This document shows, piece after piece, positions 43,967 to 54,524 of a stretch of DNA of 64,000 nt. Position 1 is the first letter of the stretch. Each line of letters opens with the position of its first letter. The stretch comes from Chinchilla lanigera (taxonomy: Eukaryota; Chordata; Mammalia; Rodentia; Chinchillidae): assembly GCF_000276665.1 (NCBI RefSeq), contig NW_004955465.1, positions 1,717,573 through 1,781,572 on the forward strand. The letters run 5' to 3'. The notes beneath the pieces were generated by a model that did no database searches, had not been told where the DNA came from, and worked only from the letters and a program-made list of their open reading frames with translations. The translations under genes were made by a program, and so were the position numbers.

Positions 43967-44092
43967 CAAGACCCCTCAATTTTTTTTTTTTTTTTTGGTT
44001 TATTTCCGGTACAGGGAATTGAACTCAAGACCTTACGCTTGCCAGGCAGGCACTGTGCCACTGAGCTAAATCCTCAGCCCCAAGACCCCTCA
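43967..44092 (-). mobile_element. ID-like SINE with 12-bp TSD
   Basis: Antisense body 43979-44080: T tail, 'ttccggtacagggaattgaa', 'gccaggcaggcactgtgcca'. The perfect duplication caagacccctca lies at 43967-43978 and 44081-44092. Inserted within 80 bp of the previous ID element, in the same orientation. Confidence 0.94.
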
Positions 44093-44197
44093 GTATTTAC
44101 GGAGCAAAGCACTATGGCATGTCTTGGGAAATAAAAGTGGATGAAGCCATTTCCTGCCCGCGAGCCCTTATGATCTCCTGGGAGAGTGTGAGTGCCC

Positions 44198-44228
<31 letters not shown>
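44198..44228. repeat. (TG)n microsatellite
   Basis: About 15 uninterrupted TG units. Confidence 0.96.
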
Positions 44229-44229
<1 letters not shown>

Positions 44230-44230
<1 letters not shown>

Positions 44231-45050
44231 CTACTGTCAGCAGGAAAGGAAGGACAAAGGAGGAAAGATGTACAACAGGGAAGGAATGGGGCTTGAGGAC
44301 ACCCGAGATGCCGTGTGTTCCTGCCCTGGAACCAGCCTTGTCAGCCTGTCCTCGACTCGTCCCAGCTCCGAGGCTTGGAGGAGGAGCACAGGGACCTGGG
44401 CCATCCCCAGACGGTGTGGGACGCTGAGGGCTCAAGTCTCGTGGGGTCTGGGGTTGCGGTCATTTCTTTTTCTCTGCCGAGTGACACTGTATTTTTTTTT
44501 AAAAGATATTCAACCTTTAAAAAGCCCGCTAGAGTTTCTAGTTTTGCTGTATCAGAAAACGTGCGCCGCGCAGCTGGCTTTTCCCGGGGAAGGCACTAGG
44601 ACAGTCATGGATCCCTAATCCCCCTGCACCACCTGGGGAGCCTGTGGGGACACAAGTGTCTGGTTCCTGCCTTGTGCCTCACATCCCTGGAGTCCCTAAA
44701 CCTGCTGAGAGGCCAATGCCTCCTCCACGCAGTTGCTCTTTAGACCTCCCAGGAGGCTGCGGCAGCCCCGCAGGTGCAGCTCCACGCATGCGCAGAGCTG
44801 TCTTGGTACAAGTGCACGAGTGCAGTCGCTTTCCAAGATTCCTACACCAGTTCTCATTCATCCCTGACATCCTTCTAAGAGCTTTTCAGGCTGTCACTTT
44901 CCTCCTGACTCTTCCCCAAAAAACTTACAAGATGGATAAGAGTCCACGAAACCATCTTGTTTTCCAGAGTACACAAGTTCTGGTCCAGAAGGGGTCAGAA
45001 GGCGGATGCTAACCAGTGAGCTGGCCGCTAGGTGATGAGGGCCGAATGCC
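44230..45050. other. GC-richer stretch, NRF1-like motif
   Basis: No repeat is recognised. 'acgcatgcgcag' (about 44785-44796) is close to the NRF1 palindrome. Several frames are open (up to 139 codons at 44199-44618) but they overlap on both strands and show no domain. A cryptic promoter is possible but not supported. Confidence 0.3.
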
Positions 45051-45052
45051 CA

Positions 45053-45194
45053 GTGCCTTTCTTCTTCTTCTTCTTCTTCTTCTTCTTCTTCTTCTTTTTT
45101 TTTTTTTCCGGTACCGGGAATCGAACTCACGACTTTGCGCTTATCAGGCAGGCGCTGTGCTGCTGAGCTAAATCCTCCCCCTTGCCGCGCCTTT
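45053..45194 (-). mobile_element. ID-like SINE with microsatellite tail
   Basis: The antisense body is about 45097-45178: 'ccggtaccgggaatcgaact', 'caggcaggcgctgtgctgct'. Its A tail (T-rich here) has become a (CTT)12 run at 45061-45096. The flanks gtgcctttc and gcgcctttc agree at 8 of 9 bases. Confidence 0.87.
45061..45096. repeat. (CTT)12 microsatellite
   Basis: Twelve perfect CTT units, i.e. (GAA)n on the SINE sense strand, at the end of the ID tail. A GAA tract of this type can form triplex DNA when expanded. Confidence 0.96.
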
Positions 45195-45199
45195 CAAAA

Positions 45200-45810
45200 C
45201 TGTTCATCATTGCCATCTTTCCGTGATTGTTTCTGCATTCTCTCTTGGGTGTTCTCATTTTGCCACTCCAGTGATTAAAAGCAGATGGAAAGATTTCTTT
45301 CTAGCCTGCAGGGACATTAGTTAGCATTTTAATATATTTTATATCTCTTCTCATAGCTTTGAAGTTATGACCTTGTGGCGATGAGATCGATTTCCACAAG
45401 TCATAAAAAACTGTTCTGTGCATTTGGAGAGCCAGTTTCGTGCATTGGTTAAGTTTCTTCTGCCTGCTTAGGGGGCCAAAGTTCTCTTCTTAGGGTCAAC
45501 CTCCCTCTTTCTTAATCACCTTCATTTCTCCCACTGTGTGTCTCTACTCTAGGGACTACTTGCTCCTGTGTCCTTGTCCCCTTAAACTGCTGTCTTGTGA
45601 GCCCTGTTGCCCATTCGCAGGTTCCCAGAGACTGAAGTAGCAATCTCTGGTGGGTAGCATCCCTCTTCCCTGCATCACACCTATCCTTCACAGCTGGGGG
45701 TGTCCTCACAGAGCAATGAAGATCCAGGCCCTTGTCAACTGTCCTGTCTTTGTATTTCATTCTCCTTAACGTCTCTGCAGTATCTGACCTTACTGAATTT
45801 TCGTTAACAC
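45200..45810. other. Stretch without recognised features
   Basis: No supported gene. A 132-codon antisense ORF (45512-45910) partly overlaps the LTR fragment that follows and has no recognised domain. Confidence 0.4.
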
Positions 45811-45814
45811 ATCT

Positions 45815-45930
45815 CTGTCTTAGTCCATTTTTGGTCACTCTAACAAAACACTTCTCCTGGGACTTCATAAGAAAAGATGTTTGCACATGAAGCTTTAGGG
45901 GACAAATCATATCCAGACCATAGTACCTCC
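45815..45930 (-). mobile_element. MaLR-like LTR fragment, antisense
   Basis: 'cttagtccatttttggtcac' begins like an inverted LTR 3' end and 'tatccagaccatagta' like the inverted 5' end. The middle is deleted. Confidence 0.42.
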
Positions 45931-46118
45931 GTTCTTGGTTTTCAGGACACTCTGTATCTTGGTTTTTTTCTTACCACTCTAATCTCAGTTTTTTTGTTTT
46001 TTTTTTTTTTAAGTTCATTTCAGCCTCTACATAACAGAGATTTCCAATGGCTTCTGCTCTTCTATCTCTTCACTTGCTGGTTACACCCAAACTGATAGGT
46101 CTAGTCCTTGAATCTCAA

Positions 46119-46158
46119 ATGTATTTATATACATTTATATGTGCAAATATAAATACAT
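46119..46158. repeat. AT-rich inverted repeat
   Basis: The perfect 12-bp arms atgtatttatat (46119-46130) and atataaatacat (46147-46158) are separated by 16 nt. Short AT palindrome, able to extrude as a hairpin. Confidence 0.9.
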
Positions 46159-46214
46159 ATTTATATTTACTGAGTCTAAGAATGCCTAATGCCATTTACT
46201 AGGACATACTGAGT

Positions 46215-46500
46215 CTTGCTATGACAGGGTTTTTAAGGCTGTGCAGACACAGTGGGGAGTAGGAGCAAGCTTTCACCTGCCCAGAGCACATATTTTCATG
46301 GGGAGACAGGATAATAAGTGTTATGAAGTAAAGAAAACAAAGTAATGGGACAGAGTGTGAAGGGGATCTCTTAGGATGACCAGGGAAGTCTTCCTGCAGG
46401 TGTCATTTGAGCTGGACCCTGAATGGTAAGGAAATGCCAGGCACGGTCATATGGTGGGAGAGTGTTGCCTGGAGTAGAGCAAAGATGTGTATGACATCAT
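46215..46500 (+). mobile_element. Ancient interspersed repeat, class uncertain
   Basis: 'gggagacaggataataagtg', 'ttatgaagtaaagaaaacaa', 'accagggaagtcttcctgca' and 'catttgagctggaccctgaa' follow a common old mammalian repeat very well in order and spacing. I do not assign a class. Confidence 0.45.
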
Positions 46501-46614
46501 TATAGATGTCTCAGAAATCAGGACCACACATCATGACTTCTAAAGAGCCCCATGCCCATGGTCACCACAGATAAGGTGCATCTGAAACTGAACTCAGCAT
46601 CTCCTTAGAATTGG

Positions 46615-46991
46615 TGCTATGCCTTGAATATAGTGTGTCCCCACCAAGTCTCATGCTGAGGGTGGCCCTGTGTGTGACAGTCTAGAGCAGCACTGGGATC
46701 TCCGAGAGCCTTTTGGATCTTGAGAGAGCTTCCCTCAGGAAGGGGCTGATGCAGCCTCGTGGGAGTTCGTGAGTTCTCACTATTAGTTACTGCAAGAGCT
46801 GGTTGTTACCCAGGGAGGCTGCCCTGCTTGTTCTCACTTTTTCTGCTATAAGCTGCAGCAGCACTGGCCCTCACCTAGGTCTGGTTCATGGGATTTCTAG
46901 GCTGCAGAACCATGAGTGAAAATAAAATTCTTTCCTTTATAAATTACCCAGTCGGGTATTGTGATATAGCAACAGAAAACAAACTAATGCA
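46615..46991 (+). mobile_element. MST/THE1-like MaLR LTR
   Basis: 'tgctatgccttgaatatagt' and 'tcgtgggagttcgtgagttc' are 5' words. 'aggctgcagaaccatgagtg', 'tcctttataaattacccagt' and the end 'aaacaaactaatgca' are 3' words. Full-length solo LTR, diverged. Confidence 0.7.
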
Positions 46992-47255
46992 TTGTTTCTT
47001 TCTCTTTCCTGACTTCCTCACTTCTTCCATTTCCAGTCTAGCTGGAAAACTTAGAGTAACCTAACACATACCATTGGCTTCCTCAACATTCAGTGGCAAG
47101 AATCCCCACTTTCCTTCCTGTTACTATGACTTCTCACTTTGACACAAGTGCCCTGTTGCTAAGCTCTTACCTATATAATTCAGCCCTGTCCCACAACCAG
47201 TCTGACTGCAAACTTCTACTGCTCTAGGCCCTTTGCCCACAGTAGCTCACACTGT
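46992..47255 (+). mobile_element. Possible L2 fragment
   Basis: 'gactgcaaacttctactgct' and the C-rich 'aggccctttgcccacagtag' resemble internal L2 3' end sequence. Weak. Confidence 0.3.
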
Positions 47256-47256
47256 C

Positions 47257-47364
47257 TGTATGGTGCTCTTTATTTATGTATTTTTGGTACCGGGAATCCA
47301 ACTTGGGACCTTGTGCTTGAGGAGCAATTCCACTGAGCTATATTCCCAGCTGTATGATGCTCTT
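47257..47364 (-). mobile_element. ID-like SINE with internal deletion, 14-bp TSD
   Basis: Antisense body 47271-47350 keeps 'ttggtaccgggaatccaact' but lacks most of the 'gccaggcaggcgc' block, replaced by 'gaggagcaattcc'. The TSD tgtatggtgctctt / tgtatgatgctctt (47257-47270, 47351-47364) has one mismatch. Confidence 0.87.
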
Positions 47365-47365
47365 A

Positions 47366-47440
47366 ATAAGTCCATTTTTCAGATGAGGAAATGGGGTTGA
47401 TTACCTTGTCCTTACCATGACCTGTACTAGGCCATTTCTT
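47366..47440 (-). mobile_element. MIR-type fragment, antisense
   Basis: 'ccatttttcagatgaggaaa' is the reversed MIR middle. Confidence 0.42.
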
Positions 47441-47789
47441 ATTTTTTGAAAAAATCGACACAAAAAAATCACACTTCCCAGCCTGACAATAAAGGTCTCA
47501 CATTTCCTTTTGAACAACTCACCTATCCACACCAAGATGAATTCTCTGACCCTGTGAAGTCCATTTTGCTTTTACACACTGCATTTTCATACACTGACCT
47601 CTGCTTATGCATCGCCTTTCCCCCTTTCATCTGTTCAAGTCTTGCCTAATCTTTTGTATTCAATGATGTGCTCCCTATTTGCTTAGGTCACAAACCCCCA
47701 CCTGACATATTTTAGGATCAACATTTTTGTGGCTTTTAATCATATTTCTTCAACACAATCCTGAGTTCTTTGCAGACATACTTGTCTTA

Positions 47790-48015
47790 CAGCAGAGCAT
47801 AGAGTTAAAAGTCTAAATTTTGGAGACAGTGTCAGAGTTTGAATCTCAAATATGTCTCAGAATTATCATATGATTCTGAGGTTTCTTTCCTAATCTGTAG
47901 GGTAGAGTTGATGATCACAGTGCCTACTCCATAGCATTTACATTGGTGAATGCACATAACTATGCAGTAAGTCTAGAACATAGTAAACATTCAGTAAATA
48001 TTAATTCTTTGCATC
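47790..48015 (+). mobile_element. MIR SINE
   Basis: 'agtttgaatctcaaatatgt', 'ggtttctttcctaatctgta' and 'gaacatagtaaacattcagt' follow MIR from core to 3' end. Confidence 0.6.
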
Positions 48016-48204
48016 CCAGCCTACCATGATATTTTGAAAATAATGTGGCTTCAGTGAATATTCTTTTAATGTTGACCTATTCAAATCATTAAATATGAAC
48101 ACAATCATCATTTAGCCACTACTAAGAATAGAGGGAGGTCCCTATACAGGAGAAGAAGAAGTACCATAGTGGGCCAGATCCATCATCTGCTATTATTTTT
48201 GGAA

Positions 48205-48400
48205 AGAGTATGATGTTGGTCTTGGGGTTGTGGCATCAAACTGTCTGAGTTTAGATCCTCTCTGTGGGTTGGTTTTCCCATCTGAAAAATGGGGATGATA
48301 ATGTTAGCTGCTTCAGAGCGTCCTTGTAAGGATCAAATAAGATAGTAAAAGACAACTCTTAGCACTCAATAAACACTGATTATTGATATTATATTTTGTG
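48205..48400 (+). mobile_element. MIR SINE
   Basis: 'gtttagatcctctctgtggg', 'cccatctgaaaaatggggat', 'gtaaggatcaaataagatag' and 'agcactcaataaacactgat' give a long, well ordered MIR match. Confidence 0.68.
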
Positions 48401-50795
48401 ATTGCTCTGGCCCTGTTTCAATTCTCTGATGGAGCCAAAGGGATCTTGAAGGAAGGGTCAAACATCAGGTTAGAAGGAAGCTAAGAGGAAGGAAAGACTA
48501 AGAACACAGTCCAGAGATTTCTAGGCTTCTGGAAGATTCTGAGCACCCAAGGAAAGTGAGTGTAGGATCAGAAAAAAGCCATGGAGTCTTCCAGTGTCTC
48601 CCATTTGCTTCATTCCCATTGATTCCCTGCTTGAGGACACAGGGTAACCTTGGACAGTGGCATTATTTTCTATTTCAGTCTCTTTCAATTCCCAAATTAA
48701 CTGGCAAAACAGCCCATGCTCTGCCCTGGAAGTGCATAACTTTCTTGGGTCCATCCTCTCTGCACCTTCCCTTCTGTCTCTCTCTCAATTTAAGCCCATT
48801 GTTCACATTTCTTGCTCAGAGGAAATATTCAGAGGCCACAAAAACAACAGCCTTTGCAACCTACTCTCAATCTACTTGAGCCAAGCTAGCCTGCTTGAAA
48901 ACCTTGACTGCAAGCAGTAGCTACATGAAAATAATCAAACTGTGAAGCCCCACACTGCATCTCCAAGCTGCTATCAGCACCTGGCTGCTCCATGTACCGT
49001 CTCTAAGCTGTTGATGCACATAGAGATAGAGATGAGATTCTAAATGAACCAAAGATTGAATGCCAGTAGCCATAAAGTCCAAATAGGTCCACTGAATACC
49101 ATTCATCTAACGTCTTTTGACTCCTGATCTGCCTCCTCCTATTTTAGACAGCAGTCTTAAAGGGTAACATGTAACACTTTCTGAATCCAGGTAAGTTAAA
49201 AGAGACACAAGGCAACTTAATAATGCTGAGCAGCTCCCAAGTGCTCTAAATATCTTAAAACTGAATCAGTTCTCAGAGGTCTGCTCTAAATTCCCAAGCA
49301 ACCTTAGGATACCAGGCTGAGTTCCAAGTATACATGTGGATTTGGACTCACTGCTCAGCCCTCAGCTCTTGGAAAGATACACTAGGTTTCTCTCACTTAT
49401 TTGATGTAAATTAGCTACACTGTCCCTGGATAATGCTTAGCACCCCCAGTGGGAAGGATAAGGGCCTCAAGAGACCTCCTGCCTTATTTTGGCTCTACTG
49501 CCAATTGGTTCTATGGCCTTGAAAATACTTTCCACCTTGACTTCTTCCTATCTTGATAAGATAGGAGTTGAACTAGATCTGTGGTCCCCCAACCTTTGTC
49601 CCAAACTGGGCATATAAACCCTTGGTGGGTAGTATGTTTTTGCAAATGTTTGTTCTAGTTGTAGCAGCTTGTTAATCTTTCAATCTGTATGTATAAAACA
49701 AATACACATGATTTGTAGGTTCAATTAAATTTTGATTTTAAAAAGGGGTCCTTATACTGATGTTAAAACTTTAGATAAGATCTCTAAGATTCTTGGTTGC
49801 CCTAACATTTATTCTTCCTTTTATTTAACAAACACTCCTTCTCCTTATCAGGCACTGTGCAAAGTACTCTGGAATCTTAGGTGAATTTAAGTAGGATTTT
49901 AATCTTACAGAACAATGAATGCTAACTAGACAACTACAATCCCATGTGATACATGTAGGAATTTCACTGGAAGCATTTTAAGTTTTTACTTGGCTAGAAC
50001 TTGGAACCCTTCTCTACTATAAGATGGGGAGTCTGTCATGTCCATGTAAATAAACATCAGTGGATGCAGGATGAGTGAGAGCAGGTGGGAGAATATTCTG
50101 GCTCACCCCAAAGTCAGAGTGTTTGATATTAAATCAAAATTGCTGAGATGAAGGGAAGCCTGTTGTGTAGCCGGAAAGCTAAAGTTGGAAGGAAGGCTGC
50201 GGGGGAGACAGAAAGCTTCTCTGCATGGTGTCAGGAACCACTTTTAGAATTTTTTTAGAATCAGGAGAACTCCTCTTGGTGGCCAACAGGGTCATCCCAA
50301 GAAGAAGTGGGAGCCAATGTCGAGCCATAAGCAGGGAACCCCGGGGCACACCAGGAACTGGCCAGCATCCTGCATGTTTCTTCATGGTAGAGACAGACAA
50401 TGGGATGGCGAATGGGCTGAGGGGTGAACAGAGGAGCAGAGCCTGAGGCTCCGCACATTTCACTGTTCTTACACTGGGTGCTCTGGGATGTAGCAGAAGT
50501 CTCTATTCTTGGCTGACTAGGACTAGAGAATATAGCTTGTTCAGTTACGCAGTGTTTGCCCGTATTTTCTTCCAGGCGATGCTTTATCCTGAAAACTCCT
50601 CTACTTTCATCCTAAACTGCCATCTAAGCCTTCAGAGATCACACACTGAACTTCAGAAGGAACTACCTTCGTTCACCCCAGGACATACACATTACAGGGG
50701 TGGCAGTCACAGATTCAGCATCTGCACCAGTCACTTTCCTGTGACCCTTTCAGTGGTCAACCCAAGGGCTTTGCTTTGTTGTAAACTTTTCTATG
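48401..50795. other. Mostly unassigned
   Basis: No supported gene. 49805-49960 carries traces of the uncertain old repeat ('caggcactgtgcaaagtact'). A near-perfect donor CAG|GTAAGT at 49188-49196 has only a weak pyrimidine tract before it. ORFs of up to 107 codons occur on both strands at 48521-48920 and are unsupported. Confidence 0.4.
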
Positions 50796-51214
50796 ATGTT
50801 AACTCTCGGTTGACTTGACTGGGTCATGGGGTGCCCTGATTAGACCACTTCTGGTATGTCTGTGAGGGTGTAGTAGGGTGAGTTAGCACTTGAATCAGTG
50901 CGCTCTGTGAAGTAGATGTTCTTCTTCAGCATGAATGGGCTTCACCCAGTCTGTTCACGGTCTGGATGAAGCACAACATGGAGGAAGGAGGCGTCTTCCA
51001 CATCTGTTTTTTCTGCTCAACTATTTGAGCTGGGGCGTTTAATCTCTTCTGGGCCTTCAGACTGAGATGTACACCACTGGCTACCCTGGCAGTCAGGCCT
51101 TTTGACTCAGACTGATTACACCAATAGTTTTCCTGGGTCTCCAAATGTGCAGATGGTAGGTTGTGGGATTCAACCTTCAGAATCCTACGAGCCAGTTCCT
51201 CATAATAAACCTAT

Positions 51215-51599
51215 TGTGTTGGTTAATCTTGACTGTCAGCTTGACTGGATTAACAGACTCCTGGGGAGCTGACTGAATTGTGAGACCCTTAACCTCATCA
51301 ATGGGTAACTCGTCAATCAGTTCATAGTTAGAGACTATTTAGAGGAAAAGCCTAATTGGAGGAAGTGTGGAGGCATGACCTTGGGGACAGTATTTAGCCC
51401 TAGTCCCTCACTCTCTGGCTCCTCCCTGTTCTTTGCTTCCCAGGTGCCAGGAGATGAGCAGCCTTTCTGTCACGATTCTGCCTTGGAGCCAGCTGACCAT
51501 AGACGGAGACCTCTGAAACCATGAGACAAAAAAAACCATTCTTCCTTTAAACTACAGTGTCAGATATTTTGTCCTAGCACTGAAAAACTAAACAATACA
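51215..51599 (+). mobile_element. Rodent LTR nested in the ERVL LTR
   Basis: It starts TGTTGGTTAATC and ends ...AACAATACA. 'tctgccttggagccagctga' and 'tcagatattttgtcctagca' are shared with the 10618/43380 family, but the 5' part ('cttgactggattaacagact') is distinct, so it is a related subfamily. TSD not resolvable because of the adjacent TCTA repeat. Confidence 0.66.
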
Positions 51600-51712
51600 T
51601 CTATCTATCTCTATCTTTCTATCACTGTCTCCATCTCTCTCTCTACCTCTGTTTGCATCTCCATGTCTATCTCTGTCTCTACCAACTATACCTATATCTA
51701 TCTATTCCATTG
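51600..51712. repeat. Degenerate (TCTA)/(TCTC)n run
   Basis: Pyrimidine-rich TCTATC/TCTCTC repeats, probably grown from the 'ctatatatcta' segment normally present in this ERVL LTR. Confidence 0.85.
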
Positions 51713-51929
51713 GTTCTGTTTCTTTGGGAAACCCTATGATACTGTCCAAAGGAGGAATGCAGACTTTGTTCATTTTCTTTGCATAAATTTTAGAATTGAT
51801 GCATCTTAGTGTATGTAGAATCTCTTCAACCTGAATAGCCTGGTTAAATATCTGCACACTTAGCCTTGCAAGAAAAGTCTTCCCTGAAAAGACAGTGATG
51901 TATTTTCATGCCCCAAAGGTTGAAATTTA

Positions 51930-52072
51930 GGGGACCATTTTCTCACTAGAGTAGATTGGTAGCATTTTATTGTGACTCTGGATAAGACTCTTAACTCCTT
52001 TTAACCTCATTTTCCTCATCTGTAAAATGGGAACAATAATGATAGTAACCAAAGTTAGTTACTCTTGTAAAT
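51930..52072 (+). mobile_element. MIR SINE
   Basis: 'gtgactctggataagactct' and 'cctcattttcctcatctgta' then 'aaatgggaacaataatgata' are the MIR core in sense orientation. Confidence 0.62.
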
Positions 52073-52074
52073 AA

Positions 52075-52585
52075 TGCTCTGGTCATTGGATTATTATAGG
52101 ACACTAGTAGCATCAGGTGGATTGTTAGCAGCGTTTAAGTCTTTATTCTTGGCAGGAGGAGGCTGGGCAGAAGGTGTGGATGTAATCCAGCCTGAGCTCT
52201 GCTTATTGAACCCCACGCTTTGCAGAGGGGCCCATTTGCTCACATGTTACAAAGATGTTTGATGGCTTGGAAGCAGCTTTGCTTGTAGAGATAAACTTGT
52301 CCTTTTCTACACATACTCCTTTGCTCTCATTGTTGTGTGTGCCTTGAGGAATATTTGTGAAACACATACATTAGAAAGCTTCTACAGACCGAGGATGAAC
52401 TGTCCCAAGCTTCTCATTAATGTTTCTAATCACCCTGGCATCGTTAACGTGTTTGGCCAAGAAGCGCACAGTAGAGCAGACTTGTGGGATTATCCTAGGA
52501 GTGTCACTCTGCTTTGTGCACTTGTGAACAGAATGACAGAGCTTCCTAAGCAACACACAAGGCATGGTGTTGTGTGCTTACATTT
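52075..52585. other. Stretch without recognised features
   Basis: No supported gene or repeat. A 113-codon ORF (52335-52676) ends inside the ID SINE and is chance. Confidence 0.42.
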
Positions 52586-52707
52586 CTGTTGTTCAGTCTT
52601 TTTTTTTTGGTTTTTCTCCGGTACCAGGAACCGAACTCACGATCTTGCACTTGCCAGGCAGGCGCTTTGCCGCTGAGCTAAATCCCCAGCCCCTGTTGTT
52701 CAGTCTT
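52586..52707 (-). mobile_element. ID-like SINE with 15-bp TSD
   Basis: Antisense body 52601-52692: 'ctccggtaccaggaaccgaa', 'gccaggcaggcgctttgccg'. The perfect duplication ctgttgttcagtctt lies at 52586-52600 and 52693-52707. Confidence 0.94.
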
Positions 52708-54160
52708 AAGAGACACTGACAGTGCAGGGCAAGCACAAGTAGCAAATTCTCTACTCACTAGAATGAACTAAATATCTCCATGAGTGTGTGGGTGCTGCAC
52801 ACATCTCTACACTAGTGATTTCCAATGTTATTCTAGAACACAGAGTAGCAACTAAATGGTGCTGGAGGCCATCCTTCTTGGTCAAGTTGGGCAGAGCAGC
52901 TTTATTACTGGATTTTCAAGTGTAAGGTCTTAAAAGAGTGATTCATTACTGCTCTTTCAAGAATAAGGTCATAAAAGGCAGCACAGAACATTGAGGAAAG
53001 CCCTTGTGCAAGAACAGAAGGCTAAAGCTTACTGCTGGCATTGCATGGCTCCTGGTGAGCTCGAGCACATCCACCAGATTCTACTTTCAGCGGAGCAGGG
53101 ACCTTTGGCCCGGATTACCGGCCCAGAGCTCTCAGAGAACCAAGGATTCTAGAGTCATAATGAACAAGAAACCATTTTTCCAGATAAATTATTACATGCA
53201 CTCCATGCCATGTATTACAAATAAAGTCCATGTGTAGAATGTTCGTGAGAATTTAGTCCTTATGTTTCTCAGTCATTTGGCATTAACCCATCTAAACATT
53301 ATTCTTCTGAGAGCTATTCAATGTCCAAAGTGCCCTTTAAACTTAGTTCTTTTTACATAACTATTCATTTATTTATTCATGTATTTATTTATTTGGTGCA
53401 GAATCAGGAAGCTCTTTGCCAAGAATAAACACATTTGAATACCAGAAGATTTAAAAATTTTCTCCCAAACTCAATGCCTGCTCAATCAGAGCTAGTTCTA
53501 ATCCTTTATTTAAAGTAAAGGGAGTGGGGAGGAGTTCCCAACTCCAGCCTTTCTAATGACAAGTTGAAGAGAGAAAAGAATACCCGAAGTCATTTGAGTG
53601 AGTGTTCTTATTTTACTACTACAGTGTTCTAAGGATTTTGGAATAGGGTAGGTGGAAATCAGCATTATTACAGTTGTTATGGTTGAAAGGAGAGACTGAT
53701 GGAATTTGCTCTTTTTATGTCCTATGAAAGGTCTTTTCAGTTTGATACTACATTTGAAAATGTGTTTGATAACTGAATAATTGCCGATAAGAGTGGGAGG
53801 TAGATGGTGTCGGTCCAGTGGGGATTAGGTGCATGGGGAAAGCCTTGCAGAGCCTACCAATTAAGAGATTTTTAGTAAAAAAGAATAGAACTGGAGATAC
53901 AAAGAGTGAATGCTGATCCCATGGTGATTACAGAACAAGCCTTTTTTGAGGAGGAAGGACTTGATTAATAGCCTTTGGTATTCATAAAACTGTTCTTTTA
54001 TAAGTCAAAGCTAAAGTTACAGAAACAAACCTTTTCATCTCAGTGAAGTTTAACAAGAAGTGAGTTAGGTTCTCTTCCTGTTCTCAACTTGAAAATGCTC
54101 TAGGATGGATTGCCGTTCTCAAAGAACAAGCCCCGAGGACCTAGACTTTCTGTAGAACAT
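52708..54160. other. Stretch without recognised features
   Basis: No gene. A short (TTTA)n-like run at about 53365-53393. The rest looks single-copy. Confidence 0.42.
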
Positions 54161-54164
54161 GGTA

Positions 54165-54330
54165 ATCCAAAGTGTGTCAAGTTTGCTAGCAGCATTTCCA
54201 TAACCTGAGAGCCTCTCAGAAATTAGAAGCCATCTGGACCTACTGAGCTAGTACCTGCATTTAAACAATGGTTCCAAAGTGATTTACGAGCACATTATAC
54301 TTTGAGAAATGTTATTCTAGAATTGGGAGG
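54165..54330 (+). mobile_element. MER5-like hAT MITE
   Basis: 'gctagcagcatttccataac', 'ctgagagcctctcagaaatt' and 'acattatactttgagaaatg' keep the order of MER5A from near the left terminus to the right terminus. Diverged. Confidence 0.6.
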
Positions 54331-54380
54331 GGGGGTCAGTAAGTTTTTTCAGTAAAGGACAGACAGTAAATGTGTCTTTT

Positions 54381-54520
54381 AAGAATAAGACAGTCAGAGC
54401 TGGTGATTTAGCTCAGTGGCACAGCACCTGCCTGGCAAGCACAAGGTCGTGAGTTAGATTCCCGGTACTGGAAAACAAACAAACAAACAAACAAAAAAAC
54501 AAAAAAAGAATAAGACAGTC
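54381..54520 (+). mobile_element. ID-like SINE with 15-bp TSD
   Basis: Body about 54396-54505: 'gctggtgatttagctcagtg', 'gcaagcacaaggtcgtgagt', 'agattcccggtactgg', then an (AAAC)n tail. The perfect duplication aagaataagacagtc lies at 54381-54395 and 54506-54520. Confidence 0.94.
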
Positions 54521-54524
54521 TCTG

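Larger units (their letters stand above)
50800..51745 (+). mobile_element. ERVL-type LTR, split by a younger LTR
   Basis: The 5' part (about 50800-51214) contains 'ctggtatgtctgtgagggtg', 'ttgagctggggcgtttaatc', 'gactgattacaccaatagtt' and 'gccagttcctcataataaac', the MLT2-type order. The expected continuation, 'ctatctattccattggttct' and 'gaaaccctatgatac', appears only after the 51215-51599 insertion and a TCTA-rich run. So one LTR has been cut in two. Confidence 0.65.
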
